A stretch of DNA of 40,950 nucleotides. It comes from DASRQK01 sp964401685 (GTDB lineage Bacteria; Bacteroidota; Bacteroidia; Sphingobacteriales; Sphingobacteriaceae). Shown in pieces: positions 24,038-32,457 of this stretch. The notes under the pieces are model-generated. The model worked only from the letters and a program-made list of their open reading frames with translations. It did no database searches and was not told the DNA's origin. Location of the stretch: positions 1-40,950 of the forward strand of contig CAYNZH010000018.1 in assembly GCA_964401685.1 (NCBI GenBank), in the 5' to 3' direction. Position 1 is the first letter of the stretch; each line of letters starts with the position of its first letter. The position numbers and the translations under genes were made by a program.

Positions 24038-24145
24038 ATATATTTATATGCTCCCCACCGGGGACAGGACTTGGCACCTTTTCAACACCTGTTGATGGTT
24101 GCCAGTGGGTCACAGAGCCAGTCTCTCGCCACTTCTTTATAAACC
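24038..24145 (-). ncRNA. SAM-I (S-box) riboswitch aptamer
   Basis: Minus-strand sequence carries the conserved S-box core in order: AAAGAAGTGGCGAGAGACTGG, then CTCTGTGACCCACTGGCAACC, then AGGTGCCAAGTCCTG. P1 closes by TTTATA (24142-24137 region) with TATAAA (near 24048-24043). P2 pairs GTGG with CCAC around the kink-turn, P3 carries GGCAACC opposite GGTGCC, and P4 is TCCCC-GGT-GGGGA (24065-24053). The kink-turn GAG/CTC pair is a compensated version of the usual GGG/CCC. It binds S-adenosylmethionine and normally switches genes off. It lies about 280 bases ahead of metY, far for a direct on/off switch, with the Met-rich open reading frame between. Confidence 0.9.
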
Positions 24146-24198
24146 AAGACCCTTTAAAAAAGGACTGGAAGAAAGAGTGAATGTTGCCATCCACAAAA

Positions 24199-24229
24199 CA
24201 AAAGTAGAGAATGGTCTTGAAAAATCCAA
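24199..24229 (-). promoter_or_regulatory. Promoter of the metYX leader
   Basis: On the minus strand TTG (24229-24227), a 20-base spacer, then TACTTTTG (24206-24199), an exact TAnnTTTG -7 box. Transcription would begin near 24193, some 50 bases before the SAM aptamer, making a leader of about 430 bases. A small CCTTT/AAAGG hairpin (about 24151-24163) lies between start and aptamer. Confidence 0.55.
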
Positions 24230-24248
24230 GAAAAAAAATATTTTTTTT

Positions 24249-24256
24249 TATATTTG
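24249..24256 (+). promoter_or_regulatory. Candidate -7 box for rsmI
   Basis: TATATTTG, an exact TAnnTTTG match, 20 bases before the ATG at 24276. It starts 20 bases beyond the metYX -33 box, so the two promoters are back to back. It also argues against the earlier in-frame ATG at 24258, which would lie at or before the transcription start. Confidence 0.45.
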
Positions 24257-24275
24257 TATGAAATTAGTGGAATTT

Positions 24276-24962
24276 ATGCTGTATCTGGTGCCGACGCCTA
24301 TAGGGAATCTGGAAGACATTACCCTCAGAGCGATTCGTGTGTTGAAAGAAGTAGATTTTATATTGGCAGAGGATACGCGCACGAGCAGTAAACTTCTCCA
24401 GCATCTTGAAATAGAGAAGCGTGTATTTTCCCACCACCAGCATAATGAGCACCAATCCGTAAAGGAGATCGTGCGATTTTTACTGGAGGGGAAGAAAGTG
24501 GCACTCATCTCGGATGCAGGCACCCCCGGAATCTCAGACCCAGGCTATCTGCTGGTGAGAGAAGCCATTAAGCAGAATATTCCATTGACCTGCCTTCCCG
24601 GGGCGACAGCTTTTGTCCCTGCCTTGGTTATGTCTGGGCTACCCAATGATACCTTTGTTTTCGAAGGATTTTTACCTGTAAAAAAAGGTCGCCAAACAAA
24701 ACTGAAGGCATTGGTCGAAGAAAACCGAACGATAATTATCTATGAGTCTCCGCACCGCCTGCTAAAATCCCTGGACGAATTTATAGTTTATTTTGGGCCG
24801 GATCGACAAGCAAGCATATCCAGGGAAATAAGTAAAATGTATGAGGAAACTGTTCGGGGAAACTTAGAATATTTGAAATCACATTTTGAAAGCCATACAA
24901 TTAAAGGAGAATTTGTCATTTGTATAAGTGGAAAAACGAAAACCCCCAAAAATTTTCCGTAA
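24276..24962 (+). CDS. rsmI: 16S rRNA (cytidine-1402 2'-O)-methyltransferase
   Basis: SAM-dependent SPOUT-unrelated (tetrapyrrole-methylase fold) enzyme that 2'-O-methylates C1402 in the decoding centre of 16S rRNA. Seen: LYLVPTPIGNLEDITLRAI at the start, LAEDTRTSSKLL, SDAGTPGISDPGY, CLPGATAFVPALVMSGLP and YESPHRL, all canonical. The open frame runs back to 24099 through the riboswitch DNA, and an in-frame ATG also lies at 24258. The start at 24276 is chosen because it gives the family N-terminus and follows the -7 box by 20 bases; length is then 228 residues, normal for RsmI. The next gene begins 12 bases after the stop. Confidence 0.94.
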   Translation: MLYLVPTPIGNLEDITLRAIRVLKEVDFILAEDTRTSSKLLQHLEIEKRVFSHHQHNEHQSVKEIVRFLLEGKKVALISDAGTPGISDPGYLLVREAIKQNIPLTCLPGATAFVPALVMSGLPNDTFVFEGFLPVKKGRQTKLKALVEENRTIIIYESPHRLLKSLDEFIVYFGPDRQASISREISKMYEETVRGNLEYLKSHFESHTIKGEFVICISGKTKTPKNFP

Positions 24963-24974
24963 ATTAGCTCGACA

Positions 24975-25580
24975 ATGATGCGTATGGAAGTTTTTGAGTT
25001 TATCAAAGAGGGGCAAGATCCAAACATTGTAGAAAAGGTCCTCAGACATATTGAGCAATTTTTGGAAAAAGAAGAGAGGGTGTTGTACGTCGCTGTGCAA
25101 AAGAAACCGCTACTCAACCTAAATCCCGACTGTGTGGTGATCAGCTCGTCGCGAATTTACCTTTTTGAGTTTAAGGGCTGGGGGAAGACGCTGCAAATGG
25201 AGTTATTTAATTGGGAAGAAATCACCTCGCTCAATCTGTCTCAGGATCGAAATGGCTATTCACTGACGGTCGTGCCCATCTACGACACGGAATTTGTAGT
25301 TGAATCTATTCCTCCTGTTCAAGCGGAGTTCTTATTTATGGAGGCGGAAAAATTTTGGAAGTCCCCGTCCCTACCCATACCACTTGAAATCCAGACGCTG
25401 CAGGAACATCCGGAAGCACCACAGGAAGAGCCTCAGGATCAAGACAAAGAACAACAGGAACCCCGTCATCTCTCTAAATTGCGGTCTCTGTTTGAAAGGC
25501 AAAGAATCACCCGAAACGAATACGAGAGACTGAAACGAAAATATTTAGAACAACAAAACACAACCCTCGAAAAATCGTGA
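24975..25580 (+). CDS. Bacterial PH-domain protein with C-terminal SHOCT motif
   Basis: A 201-residue soluble protein. Residues about 20-125 look like a bacterial pleckstrin-homology fold (YokE-like): LYVAVQKKPLLNLNPDCVVISSSRIYLFEFKG, then FNWEEITSLNLSQDRNGYSLTVV. A Glu/Gln/Pro-rich linker follows (about 140-170). The C-terminus (LSKLRSLFERQRITRNEYERLKRKYL) fits the SHOCT motif, a short helical oligomerisation element. No enzyme motif is present. Several nearby in-frame ATGs (24975, 24978, 24984) could start it. Its TGA overlaps the GTG start of lnt, so the two are translationally coupled, which hints at a role at the membrane or cell envelope. Function unknown. Confidence 0.78.
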   Translation: MMRMEVFEFIKEGQDPNIVEKVLRHIEQFLEKEERVLYVAVQKKPLLNLNPDCVVISSSRIYLFEFKGWGKTLQMELFNWEEITSLNLSQDRNGYSLTVVPIYDTEFVVESIPPVQAEFLFMEAEKFWKSPSLPIPLEIQTLQEHPEAPQEEPQDQDKEQQEPRHLSKLRSLFERQRITRNEYERLKRKYLEQQNTTLEKS

Positions 25581-27193
25581 AAAAAAATTACCTTTTGGCG
25601 TTGAGCAGTGCGCTCCTACTTTGGCTTGCCTGGCCGCCATTTTCCTACACCGGTCCATTGCTCTGGATCGCATTTTTGCCACTTTTATGGGCTATGGAAA
25701 ACGTGGTGCGCGGGGCATTCATCAAAAAAGGGAGGAAAATCTGGCTCTTAGGCCTCGTTAGTGGATTTGTTTGGAATACGGCAAGCATTTACTGGGTTTA
25801 CAATTCGCTTACCGCAGTGATGCCCGCATATGCTGCGATTCCTGTTTCACTAATTCCTTTTGGCTTGTCTGCCTTATTGATGTCGCTGGCCTGTTGGCTC
25901 TACTATCAGCTGCGAAGAAAACATCCTATTCACACCGCACTAGTGGGGCTGGCAAGCTTTTGGATCGCTTACGAATACCTGCATCAAAGCTGGGATCTGG
26001 CCTTTCCCTGGATGACTCTGGGTAATGGGTTCGCAAATACACACCAACTCGTCCAATGGTATGAGATTACGGGCGTTTACGGAGGCTCGATCTGGATCTG
26101 GGCCATCAATATTTCTCTCTTTCTACTTGTTCTGGCAAAAAGGGACGGGCTATCTCACCGGTACAGAACTAAAGCTGCTATCGTGCTCGCTGCCCTCGTG
26201 GTGCTGCCGAGTTCGATTTCTCTTTTTCGGTATATTAACTACGAAGAACGCATCAATCCTTCGCAGATCGTTGTTGTTCAGCCAAATATCGACCCCTACG
26301 GGAAATTCAACTCCATCTCACCCGAAGAGCAAATCGAAACGCTCACCAAACTCTCCGAGTCGGTGGCTCCCCCGAATACCGAATTTTTCGTGTGGCCCGA
26401 AACGGCCATTGCCCACGGTTTTGGTTACGAGGAGGAAAACTTCAGAAATCACGCGATATTCCAGAGGATTCAAGGCTTTCTCCAGCCCTATAGAAATGCC
26501 AGCTTGGTGTCCGGGATAGAGAGTTTTTCGATTTATCAGGATGCGCAGACCAGTACAGCAAGGGAATTCGATGGCCTGTTTTACGATCATTTCAACGCGG
26601 TAGTTCTGATAGAAAACTCCCCAAAACTTCAATTTTACCATAAATCCAAACTGGTTCCCGGAGTGGAACAACTCCCCTTTTCTGGTGCTTTGAGTTTCAT
26701 GAAACCCTTGTTTAAAGCTTTCGGCGGCACGACTGGAGGCTACGGAAGTCAGGACGAACCCTCAGTACTGTATGCTCAAAGTGGGATTGGGACGGCACCC
26801 GTGGTCTGTTACGAGTCCATTTGGGGTGATTATGTTTCCAAATACGTCAAACAAGGAGCACAGTTTATATCAATTGTGACCAATGACGGGTGGTGGGGAG
26901 ATACCAGCGGCAAGGATCAGCATTTTGCCTACGCAAAATTGCGGGCAATAGAAACCCGCCGATGGGTCGCCAGAGCGGCAAACACGGGTATTTCCGGATT
27001 TATCAATCAACGCGGCGATGTCATTCAAAAGACTGAATGGTGGGTGCCAGACGCACGTACCCAGGAGATCAATCTGAACGAGGAGATCACCTTCTATGTC
27101 AGCAGAGGAGATTTGCCCGCCTACTTCGCCCTGGGTGTCGGCGGGGTCTTGTTCCTTTCGCTCCTTTTCGGAAATCCTTTAAAAAAATTTTAA
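25577..27193 (+). CDS. lnt: Apolipoprotein N-acyltransferase
   Basis: Inner-membrane enzyme that adds the third acyl chain to the N-terminal Cys of lipoproteins. The first 220 residues hold six to eight hydrophobic spans; the nitrilase-like catalytic domain follows with Glu275 (WPETA), Lys356 (YHKSKLVPGVE) and Cys411 (VVCYES), the full triad. A last membrane span lies near 515-535. 538 residues is normal. It starts with GTG at 25577, overlapping the upstream TGA as GTGA, a coupled start. The window also encodes a lipoprotein (S41 peptidase) and a LolD-like ATPase, other parts of lipoprotein biology. Confidence 0.95.
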   Translation: MKKNYLLALSSALLLWLAWPPFSYTGPLLWIAFLPLLWAMENVVRGAFIKKGRKIWLLGLVSGFVWNTASIYWVYNSLTAVMPAYAAIPVSLIPFGLSALLMSLACWLYYQLRRKHPIHTALVGLASFWIAYEYLHQSWDLAFPWMTLGNGFANTHQLVQWYEITGVYGGSIWIWAINISLFLLVLAKRDGLSHRYRTKAAIVLAALVVLPSSISLFRYINYEERINPSQIVVVQPNIDPYGKFNSISPEEQIETLTKLSESVAPPNTEFFVWPETAIAHGFGYEEENFRNHAIFQRIQGFLQPYRNASLVSGIESFSIYQDAQTSTAREFDGLFYDHFNAVVLIENSPKLQFYHKSKLVPGVEQLPFSGALSFMKPLFKAFGGTTGGYGSQDEPSVLYAQSGIGTAPVVCYESIWGDYVSKYVKQGAQFISIVTNDGWWGDTSGKDQHFAYAKLRAIETRRWVARAANTGISGFINQRGDVIQKTEWWVPDARTQEINLNEEITFYVSRGDLPAYFALGVGGVLFLSLLFGNPLKKF

Positions 27194-27248
27194 ATTAACA
27201 TAATTATCTCTACTTTAGCATGGATAATTTTGTTGAACTCATTTTGCA

Positions 27249-28391
27249 ATGGAAATATATCTAGATAATGCCGCAACCACGCCTCTTGATCCTCAAGTCA
27301 TTGAGTTGATGAACGAAGTGATGGTCAATAACTATGGGAATCCCTCGTCTATCCATGCTGGCGGACGGAAGACAAGAACGCTGATAGAGCAGGCCCGGAA
27401 AACAGTAGCCAGCTATTTGAATGCATCCCCGGCAGAAATCTTTTTCACCTCTGGAGGAACCGAAGCGGACAATATGGCCATTCGCCAGAGTGTTATCGAT
27501 CACAAAATTACCCACATTATCACCTCGCACGTGGAGCATCACGCGGTTTTACATACAGTAGAGGAAATGGAGAAGCAATATGGGGTGAGCGTCAGTTACG
27601 TGAATTTGGATCCCGAGGGACGGGTCGATTACGAGCAGCTCGAAGAAATGCTCAGCTCAGGGCCGAGAGCGTTGGTTTCCCTTATGCACGGCAACAACGA
27701 AATCGGCACGATGACCGATATTGCCAGAGTCGGTGAGATCTGTGAGAAGTATGGCGCACTGTTCCATTCGGATACGGTCCAAACAATGGGCCATTTTCCT
27801 CTGGATACTAAGATGATGAAAACCCATTTTATCACGGGATCGGCGCACAAGTTTCACGGACCAAAAGGTGTTGGCTTTATTTACATCAATCAGGATATCA
27901 AAATAAAGCCGCTGTTGTATGGCGGTGCGCAGGAAAGAAATATGAGGGGCGGAACGGAAAATCTGGTCGGGATCGTCGGACTTGCAAAAGCTTTGAGCCT
28001 CAGCTATGACCACATGGACGAGCATCGTGCGCACATCCAAGATCTTAAAACATACATGATTGAACGATTGAAAGAGACCGTTAGCGATGTTAAATTCAAC
28101 GGAGACCTGGATCCATTAAATAGCTTATACACGGTTTTAAACGTATCCTTTCCCTTTAGAGATTTGGCGGACATGCTCCTATTTAATCTGGATATACTTG
28201 GCATCTGTGCCTCTGGTGGAAGTGCCTGTAGCTCCGGGTCGGATATCGGCTCACATGTGCTGAATGCCATAGGTTCTGAGAAGGATCGGCCCTGCGTGAG
28301 GTTTTCTTTCTCTAAGTACAACACGCGCGATGAGATCGATGTGGTGGTCGAAAAAATTCAGGAATTACAAGGTCAGAGTATGGCCATCTAA
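27249..28391 (+). CDS. Cysteine desulfurase (NifS/IscS type)
   Basis: PLP enzyme that releases sulfur from cysteine as a protein-bound persulfide for Fe-S clusters, tRNA thiolation or other sulfur carriers. Lys201 in GSAHKFHGPKG carries the PLP; His in VEHHAVLHT stacks on it; active Cys327 lies in GGSACSSGS, the longer loop of group I enzymes. 380 residues fits NifS/IscS. No scaffold (iscU) or regulator lies beside it, so NifS, IscS or a tRNA-modification role cannot be separated. A -7-like TAATTTTG is at 27225-27232. Convergent with the TPR gene, stops six bases apart. Confidence 0.93.
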   Translation: MEIYLDNAATTPLDPQVIELMNEVMVNNYGNPSSIHAGGRKTRTLIEQARKTVASYLNASPAEIFFTSGGTEADNMAIRQSVIDHKITHIITSHVEHHAVLHTVEEMEKQYGVSVSYVNLDPEGRVDYEQLEEMLSSGPRALVSLMHGNNEIGTMTDIARVGEICEKYGALFHSDTVQTMGHFPLDTKMMKTHFITGSAHKFHGPKGVGFIYINQDIKIKPLLYGGAQERNMRGGTENLVGIVGLAKALSLSYDHMDEHRAHIQDLKTYMIERLKETVSDVKFNGDLDPLNSLYTVLNVSFPFRDLADMLLFNLDILGICASGGSACSSGSDIGSHVLNAIGSEKDRPCVRFSFSKYNTRDEIDVVVEKIQELQGQSMAI

Positions 28392-28397
28392 CCTGAT

Positions 28398-28730
28398 TTA
28401 CCAGTCTTCGTTTTCTTCCGCATTCAGCAGGTTCCACGCGCCCTGTAATTCACCCAGTGTATGCGTATTCCGGGCTTTGCGAGCTACGTCCATGCCTTTC
28501 TCGTAGGTCGAGAGTGCTTCCTGGGTTTGGCCTAAGGCCTCGTATAGTTTACCCAGCTGATAATAGGTACCCAGATAATCGGGATATTGCTCAGTCAATT
28601 GCTTAAATTTCTGAAGGGCCTGCTCTTGATCCCCCATTTTTTGGTATTCGCTGGCCAACGCGTAATGCAAAAATACATCGTCCGGGTTCTCAGCCAAAAA
28701 CGACTGCAACTGTTCCAATCTATTATTCAT
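28398..28730 (-). CDS. Small TPR-repeat protein
   Basis: A 110-residue soluble protein of helical hairpins. Residues 1-20 (MNNRLEQLQSFLAENPDD) lead into two or three tetratricopeptide repeats: DVFLHYALASEYQKMGDQEQALQ, LGTYYQLGKLYEALGQTQEAL, and a weaker last unit. Such proteins bind other proteins. The open frame extends to 28793, but the ATG at 28730 gives the compact repeat protein and the upstream residues are not TPR-like. It shares its upstream region with etfB on the other strand. The partner is unknown. Confidence 0.85.
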   Translation of the reverse strand: MNNRLEQLQSFLAENPDDVFLHYALASEYQKMGDQEQALQKFKQLTEQYPDYLGTYYQLGKLYEALGQTQEALSTYEKGMDVARKARNTHTLGELQGAWNLLNAEENEDW

Positions 28731-28803
28731 CCCAATATCATTTAAAAAGGTATTCGTGTTAAAATTATTTGATCGAAGCAAACATAAAGACAAAATTTTA
28801 TAT

Positions 28804-28811
28804 TAAGTTTG
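28804..28811 (+). promoter_or_regulatory. Candidate -7 box for the etfB operon
   Basis: TAAGTTTG, an exact TAnnTTTG match, 24 bases upstream of the etfB ATG. Predicted leader is about 19 bases. No -33 TTG at the proper distance. Confidence 0.4.
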
Positions 28812-28835
28812 TACATTACCATAAATAAGACATAA

Positions 28836-29573
28836 ATGAAGATATTAGTTTGTATAAGTAACGTCCCGGACACCACGTCCAAGATCACGTTCAATCAGGA
28901 TAATACCGAATTCAATACTGCTGGTGTTCAATATATTGTCAATCCATACGATGAGATTGCGCTTGCCAAGGCCATAGAGCTCGCTGAAGGAGGGAAAGGA
29001 TCGGTCACCGTGATCAATGTGGGGGAATCGTCTACCGAGCCTACGATCAGGAAGGCGTTGGCTACAGGTGCTGACGATGCTGTCCGTGTGAATGCGTTTC
29101 CGAAAGATGCCTGGTTTGTCGCGAATCAAATCGTAAACTTTGCGAAGGAAAATAGCTTTGATTTGATCTTGACCGGAAGGGAGTCTATCGACTATAACGG
29201 TGGGCAGGTCGCGGGCCTTGTGGGCGAATTGCTCGGCATTCCGTCGGTGGCGTCCGCTAAAAAGATTGATGTCAACGAGGGAAAAGCCACTATTGAACGT
29301 GAAATCGAAGGGGGTAAGGAAATTTTAACCGCTCCACTACCGCTGATTGTAGGCACAGGCGAAGGGGTCGCAGAAGTGCGTATTCCGAATATGCGTGGGA
29401 TCATGAGTGCCCGGACCAAGCCTCTGAATGTTGTTGATCCGATTGAAGTTGAAACGCTTGCAAAGGTTGTTGCGTACGAAACGCCAGAGCCTAGAGGTTC
29501 GGTCACTATGATTGAGGCCGGCAATGAGCAGGAATTGGTCAATCTTCTGCATACAAAATCCCGGGTCATCTAA
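28836..29573 (+). CDS. etfB: Electron transfer flavoprotein, beta subunit
   Basis: Beta subunit of the soluble FAD/AMP heterodimer that collects electrons from acyl-CoA and other dehydrogenases and passes them to the quinone pool through ETF-QO. Starts MKILVCISNVPDTTSKI, with the adenine-binding ATGADDAVRV and the signature segments RESIDYNGGQVAGLVGELL and LPLIVGTGEGVAEVRIPNMRGIMSARTKPL. 245 residues is normal. It is followed by etfA after 25 bases. Confidence 0.96.
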   Translation: MKILVCISNVPDTTSKITFNQDNTEFNTAGVQYIVNPYDEIALAKAIELAEGGKGSVTVINVGESSTEPTIRKALATGADDAVRVNAFPKDAWFVANQIVNFAKENSFDLILTGRESIDYNGGQVAGLVGELLGIPSVASAKKIDVNEGKATIEREIEGGKEILTAPLPLIVGTGEGVAEVRIPNMRGIMSARTKPLNVVDPIEVETLAKVVAYETPEPRGSVTMIEAGNEQELVNLLHTKSRVI

Positions 29574-29598
29574 TTTTTTAAACATTTAAAGAAGAAAT

Positions 29599-30573
29599 AT
29601 GTCAGTATTAGTATATGTTGAAAATACCGATGGAAAGTTTAAAAAATCGGTTTACGAAGTTGTATCTTATGCCAAGGCAATTGCCGACGAGCTTGGGCAA
29701 GACCTGACAGCCGTTTCTATAGGGGATGTATCTGAAGAAGCGCTTAAAGGGCTGGGAAAATATGGCGCCAAGAAAGTACTGAACGTCGATACAGATAAAC
29801 TCGCAAAATTCATCAATCAGGCTTATGCCTCAGTCATTGCGACTGCGGCGGATCGGGAAAACGCACAAGTTGTCGTGCTTTCCAATTCTTTCAGTGGCAA
29901 GGGGCTTGCGCCTCGAATCGCTGCTAAAAGAAAAGCCGCACTTGCCGACGGGGCTGTTGAACTTCCGGTTATCTCGGGATCGACGATGAAAATAAAAAAG
30001 ACAGCATTCTCAGGCAAAGCATTTGCGATCACTGAGTTGACGGCGGATAATAAAGTTGTTGCGCTCAATCCGAATGCTTTTGAACTGAGAGAAACCGGCT
30101 CGGACGCTGAGGTGGTATCCTTCGAAGCAGACGTTCAGGAGAGTGATTTTCAGGTTTTGGTGAATGATATTGTCCGTGCCACAGACAAGGTCGCCCTGGC
30201 CGACGCTGAGATCGTCGTATCAGGAGGGCGGGGCATGAAGGGACCGGAAAACTGGCATCTGATCGAAGAGCTAGCCGACGCCCTGGGGGCAGCAACAGCC
30301 TGCTCGAAACCCGTGTCAGATGCGGGCTGGAGGCCCCATGAGGAACACGTCGGCCAAACCGGTATAGCCGTGAGCCCTAACCTCTACTTTGCGATAGGGA
30401 TTTCAGGCGCCATCCAGCACTTGGCGGGCGTAAGTTCGTCGAAAACCATAGTGGTTATCAACAAGGATCCTGAGGCTCCCTTTTTTAAAGTAGCCGATTA
30501 TGGAATTGTGGGAGATGCCTTCGAAATTTTACCAAAATTGACAGAAGCGATTAAAGCGCACAAAGGAAATTAA
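29599..30573 (+). CDS. etfA: Electron transfer flavoprotein, alpha subunit
   Basis: Alpha subunit of ETF, which holds the FAD. The N-terminal half is a nucleotide-binding-like domain. The C-terminal FAD domain from about residue 195 is unmistakable: SGGRGMKGPENW, ACSKPVSDAGWRPHEEHVGQTG, YFAIGISGAIQHLAGV and INKDPEAPFFKVADYGIVGD. 324 residues is normal. Part of the five-gene plus-strand run etfB-etfA-BFN-permease-MscS with gaps of 19-25 bases or overlaps. No acyl-CoA dehydrogenase lies in the window. Confidence 0.96.
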   Translation: MSVLVYVENTDGKFKKSVYEVVSYAKAIADELGQDLTAVSIGDVSEEALKGLGKYGAKKVLNVDTDKLAKFINQAYASVIATAADRENAQVVVLSNSFSGKGLAPRIAAKRKAALADGAVELPVISGSTMKIKKTAFSGKAFAITELTADNKVVALNPNAFELRETGSDAEVVSFEADVQESDFQVLVNDIVRATDKVALADAEIVVSGGRGMKGPENWHLIEELADALGAATACSKPVSDAGWRPHEEHVGQTGIAVSPNLYFAIGISGAIQHLAGVSSSKTIVVINKDPEAPFFKVADYGIVGDAFEILPKLTEAIKAHKGN

Positions 30574-30592
30574 TTGCATTTGCAGTAAATAA

Positions 30593-31198
30593 ATGAAGAA
30601 AGTAAAACTTGACATTATCGGGTTGACTTACAGCCAGACGCAGTCCGGTGCGTACGCACTCGTGCTGGGAGAAGTTGGTGGCAGAAGAAGACTTCCGGTG
30701 ATCATTGGAGGGTTTGAAGCTCAGGCCATCGCCATAGAAATCGAAAATATGAAGCCCAGCCGCCCGCTCACGCACGACCTTTTCAAGTCATTTGCAGAAA
30801 AGTTTCAAGTGCGCCTGGATGAAGTGGTGATTTACAATCTTGTAGATGGGATTTTCTATGCAAAACTTATTTGCAGCGATGGAGAAAAAAGCCACGAGAT
30901 TGATGCGCGAACTTCGGACGCGGTGGCGCTGGCAGTGCGGTTTAACGTCCCGATTTTTACGTACGAATTTATTTTAGCTGCGGCTGGAATTATTATTGAG
31001 GGCTCAGATCTAGCCTTTTTGGACAAGATAGACACACCTAAAATCAGTCCGGAAATAAAGCCGGAAACCGAGCCAACCCCCTATGCGAAAATGACGGACG
31101 AAGAGCTCCAGTCCAGTTTACTGAAAGCAATAGACGAAGAGTCCTACGAAAAAGCGGCCCGGATCCGCGACGAAATTAGCCGAAGGAACAATTCCTGA
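30593..31198 (+). CDS. Bifunctional nuclease family protein (BFN/DUF151 plus UVR motif)
   Basis: A 201-residue protein. Residues 1-140 are a BFN domain (KLDIIGLTYSQTQSGAYALVLGEVGGRRRLPVIIGGFEAQAIAIEIE, DARTSDAVALAVRFNVPIF). The C-terminus holds a UvrB/UvrC-type motif (about 160-198: MTDEELQSSLLKAIDEESYEKAARIRDEI), which in UvrB/C mediates pairing and here may recruit a partner. Members have been reported to have RNase/DNase activity in plants and thermophilic bacteria; the role in Bacteroidota is uncertain. It lies 19 bases after etfA and 20 before the permease, so it is co-transcribed with both. Confidence 0.88.
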   Translation: MKKVKLDIIGLTYSQTQSGAYALVLGEVGGRRRLPVIIGGFEAQAIAIEIENMKPSRPLTHDLFKSFAEKFQVRLDEVVIYNLVDGIFYAKLICSDGEKSHEIDARTSDAVALAVRFNVPIFTYEFILAAAGIIIEGSDLAFLDKIDTPKISPEIKPETEPTPYAKMTDEELQSSLLKAIDEESYEKAARIRDEISRRNNS

Positions 31199-31218
31199 TC
31201 GAAGACCACAATTTACAT

Positions 31219-32457
31219 ATGTCAACGAAAATAAGATTGACCATCATGAGCTTCCTGCAATTTTTTGTATGGGGCTCCTGGCTCATTTCCCTGGGAGGGT
31301 ATATGGGCGCCACGCTCGGGTTTTCCGGCATGCAGATCGGCGCTGTGTACGCCACCATGGGGATTGCTTCTGTGTTTATGCCGGGTCTTTTGGGCATTAT
31401 TGCGGACCGTTGGGTTAATGCGGAGCGTGTTCTCGGTTTCGCACATATTCTTGGAGCTATTTCTCTTTTCGCGGTGAGCAACGTCCAGGAATTCTCTACA
31501 TTTTATCTTTGGATGCTGATTAACTCGTTGTTTTACATGCCCACAATTGCGCTGTCAAACTCTGTTTCCTACAACGTGCTGGTTCAGAAAAATTACGATG
31601 TCGTCAAGCACTTTCCGCCGATCAGGGTCTGGGGAACCATAGGATTTATCATTGCCATGTGGACTGTGGATCTGATGGGTTGGACGAAAAGCCCAAACCA
31701 GTTGTATCTGGCTGCCGGAGCTGCGCTCGCGCTCGGGCTTTATGCATTTTCATTGCCGGCAGCGCCTCCTTTTAGAAGCGCAACCAAAAGGCGGAGTCTG
31801 TCAGCTTCTCTCGGTTTGGATGCACTGGTATTGTTCAGACAGAAGAAAATGGCTGTTTTCTTTGTCTATTGTCTGCTGTTGGGAGCCGCTTTGCAAGTCA
31901 CGAACGCTTTCGGAGGACCATTTTTGGACGATTTCAAATTTACCTATCCGGACTCTTTTGGTGTAAAGCATCCAAATTTATTGCTTTCTATATCGCAAAT
32001 CTCAGAAACTTTCTTTATCTTGCTGATTCCGTTCTTTTTGAAGCGATATGGCATCAAAAAAGTGATTTTCTTCAGCATCGTGGCCTGGGCGTTCCGTTTT
32101 GGCTTATTTGGCCTTGGGAATCCAGCCGATAAGCTTTATCTGCTCGTCCTTTCGATGATTATTTACGGAATGGCATTCGATTTTTTCAACATATCGGGGT
32201 CTTTATTTGTCGAAAAAGAAGCAGATCCGAGCATCAGATCCAGCGCACAGGGCTTGTTTATGATTATGACCAATGGTTTTGGGGCAATTTTGGGAGGCAT
32301 GGGTAGCGGCTGGGTTGTTGATTATTTCACCAATGAACAGGGTATAAAGGATTGGCAGAGCATTTGGTTTACATTTGCTGCCTACGTTGTCATTTTGATG
32401 ATTAGTTTTCCATTATTTTTTAAATACAAACACGAAAAAAAGGAAATTAGTACATGA
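31219..32457 (+). CDS. Nucleoside permease (NupG/XapB-type MFS transporter)
   Basis: A 412-residue inner-membrane transporter with about twelve hydrophobic spans. The start IRLTIMSFLQFFVWGSWLISLGGYM and the segment GIIADRWVNAERVLGFAHILGA fit the nucleoside:H+ symporter family rather than general MFS proteins. SGSLFVEKEADPSIRSSAQGLFMIMTNGFGAILGG is the typical late loop. It should import nucleosides for salvage. Its stop overlaps the MscS start as ATGA, so the two are coupled. Substrate range is not readable from sequence. Confidence 0.9.
   Translation: MSTKIRLTIMSFLQFFVWGSWLISLGGYMGATLGFSGMQIGAVYATMGIASVFMPGLLGIIADRWVNAERVLGFAHILGAISLFAVSNVQEFSTFYLWMLINSLFYMPTIALSNSVSYNVLVQKNYDVVKHFPPIRVWGTIGFIIAMWTVDLMGWTKSPNQLYLAAGAALALGLYAFSLPAAPPFRSATKRRSLSASLGLDALVLFRQKKMAVFFVYCLLLGAALQVTNAFGGPFLDDFKFTYPDSFGVKHPNLLLSISQISETFFILLIPFFLKRYGIKKVIFFSIVAWAFRFGLFGLGNPADKLYLLVLSMIIYGMAFDFFNISGSLFVEKEADPSIRSSAQGLFMIMTNGFGAILGGMGSGWVVDYFTNEQGIKDWQSIWFTFAAYVVILMISFPLFFKYKHEKKEIST

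Noticed and set aside
24099..24275. N-terminal extension of rsmI of up to 59 residues
   Set aside because: It would translate the complement of the SAM aptamer and promoter region; the canonical RsmI N-terminus begins at 24276 just after a -7 box.
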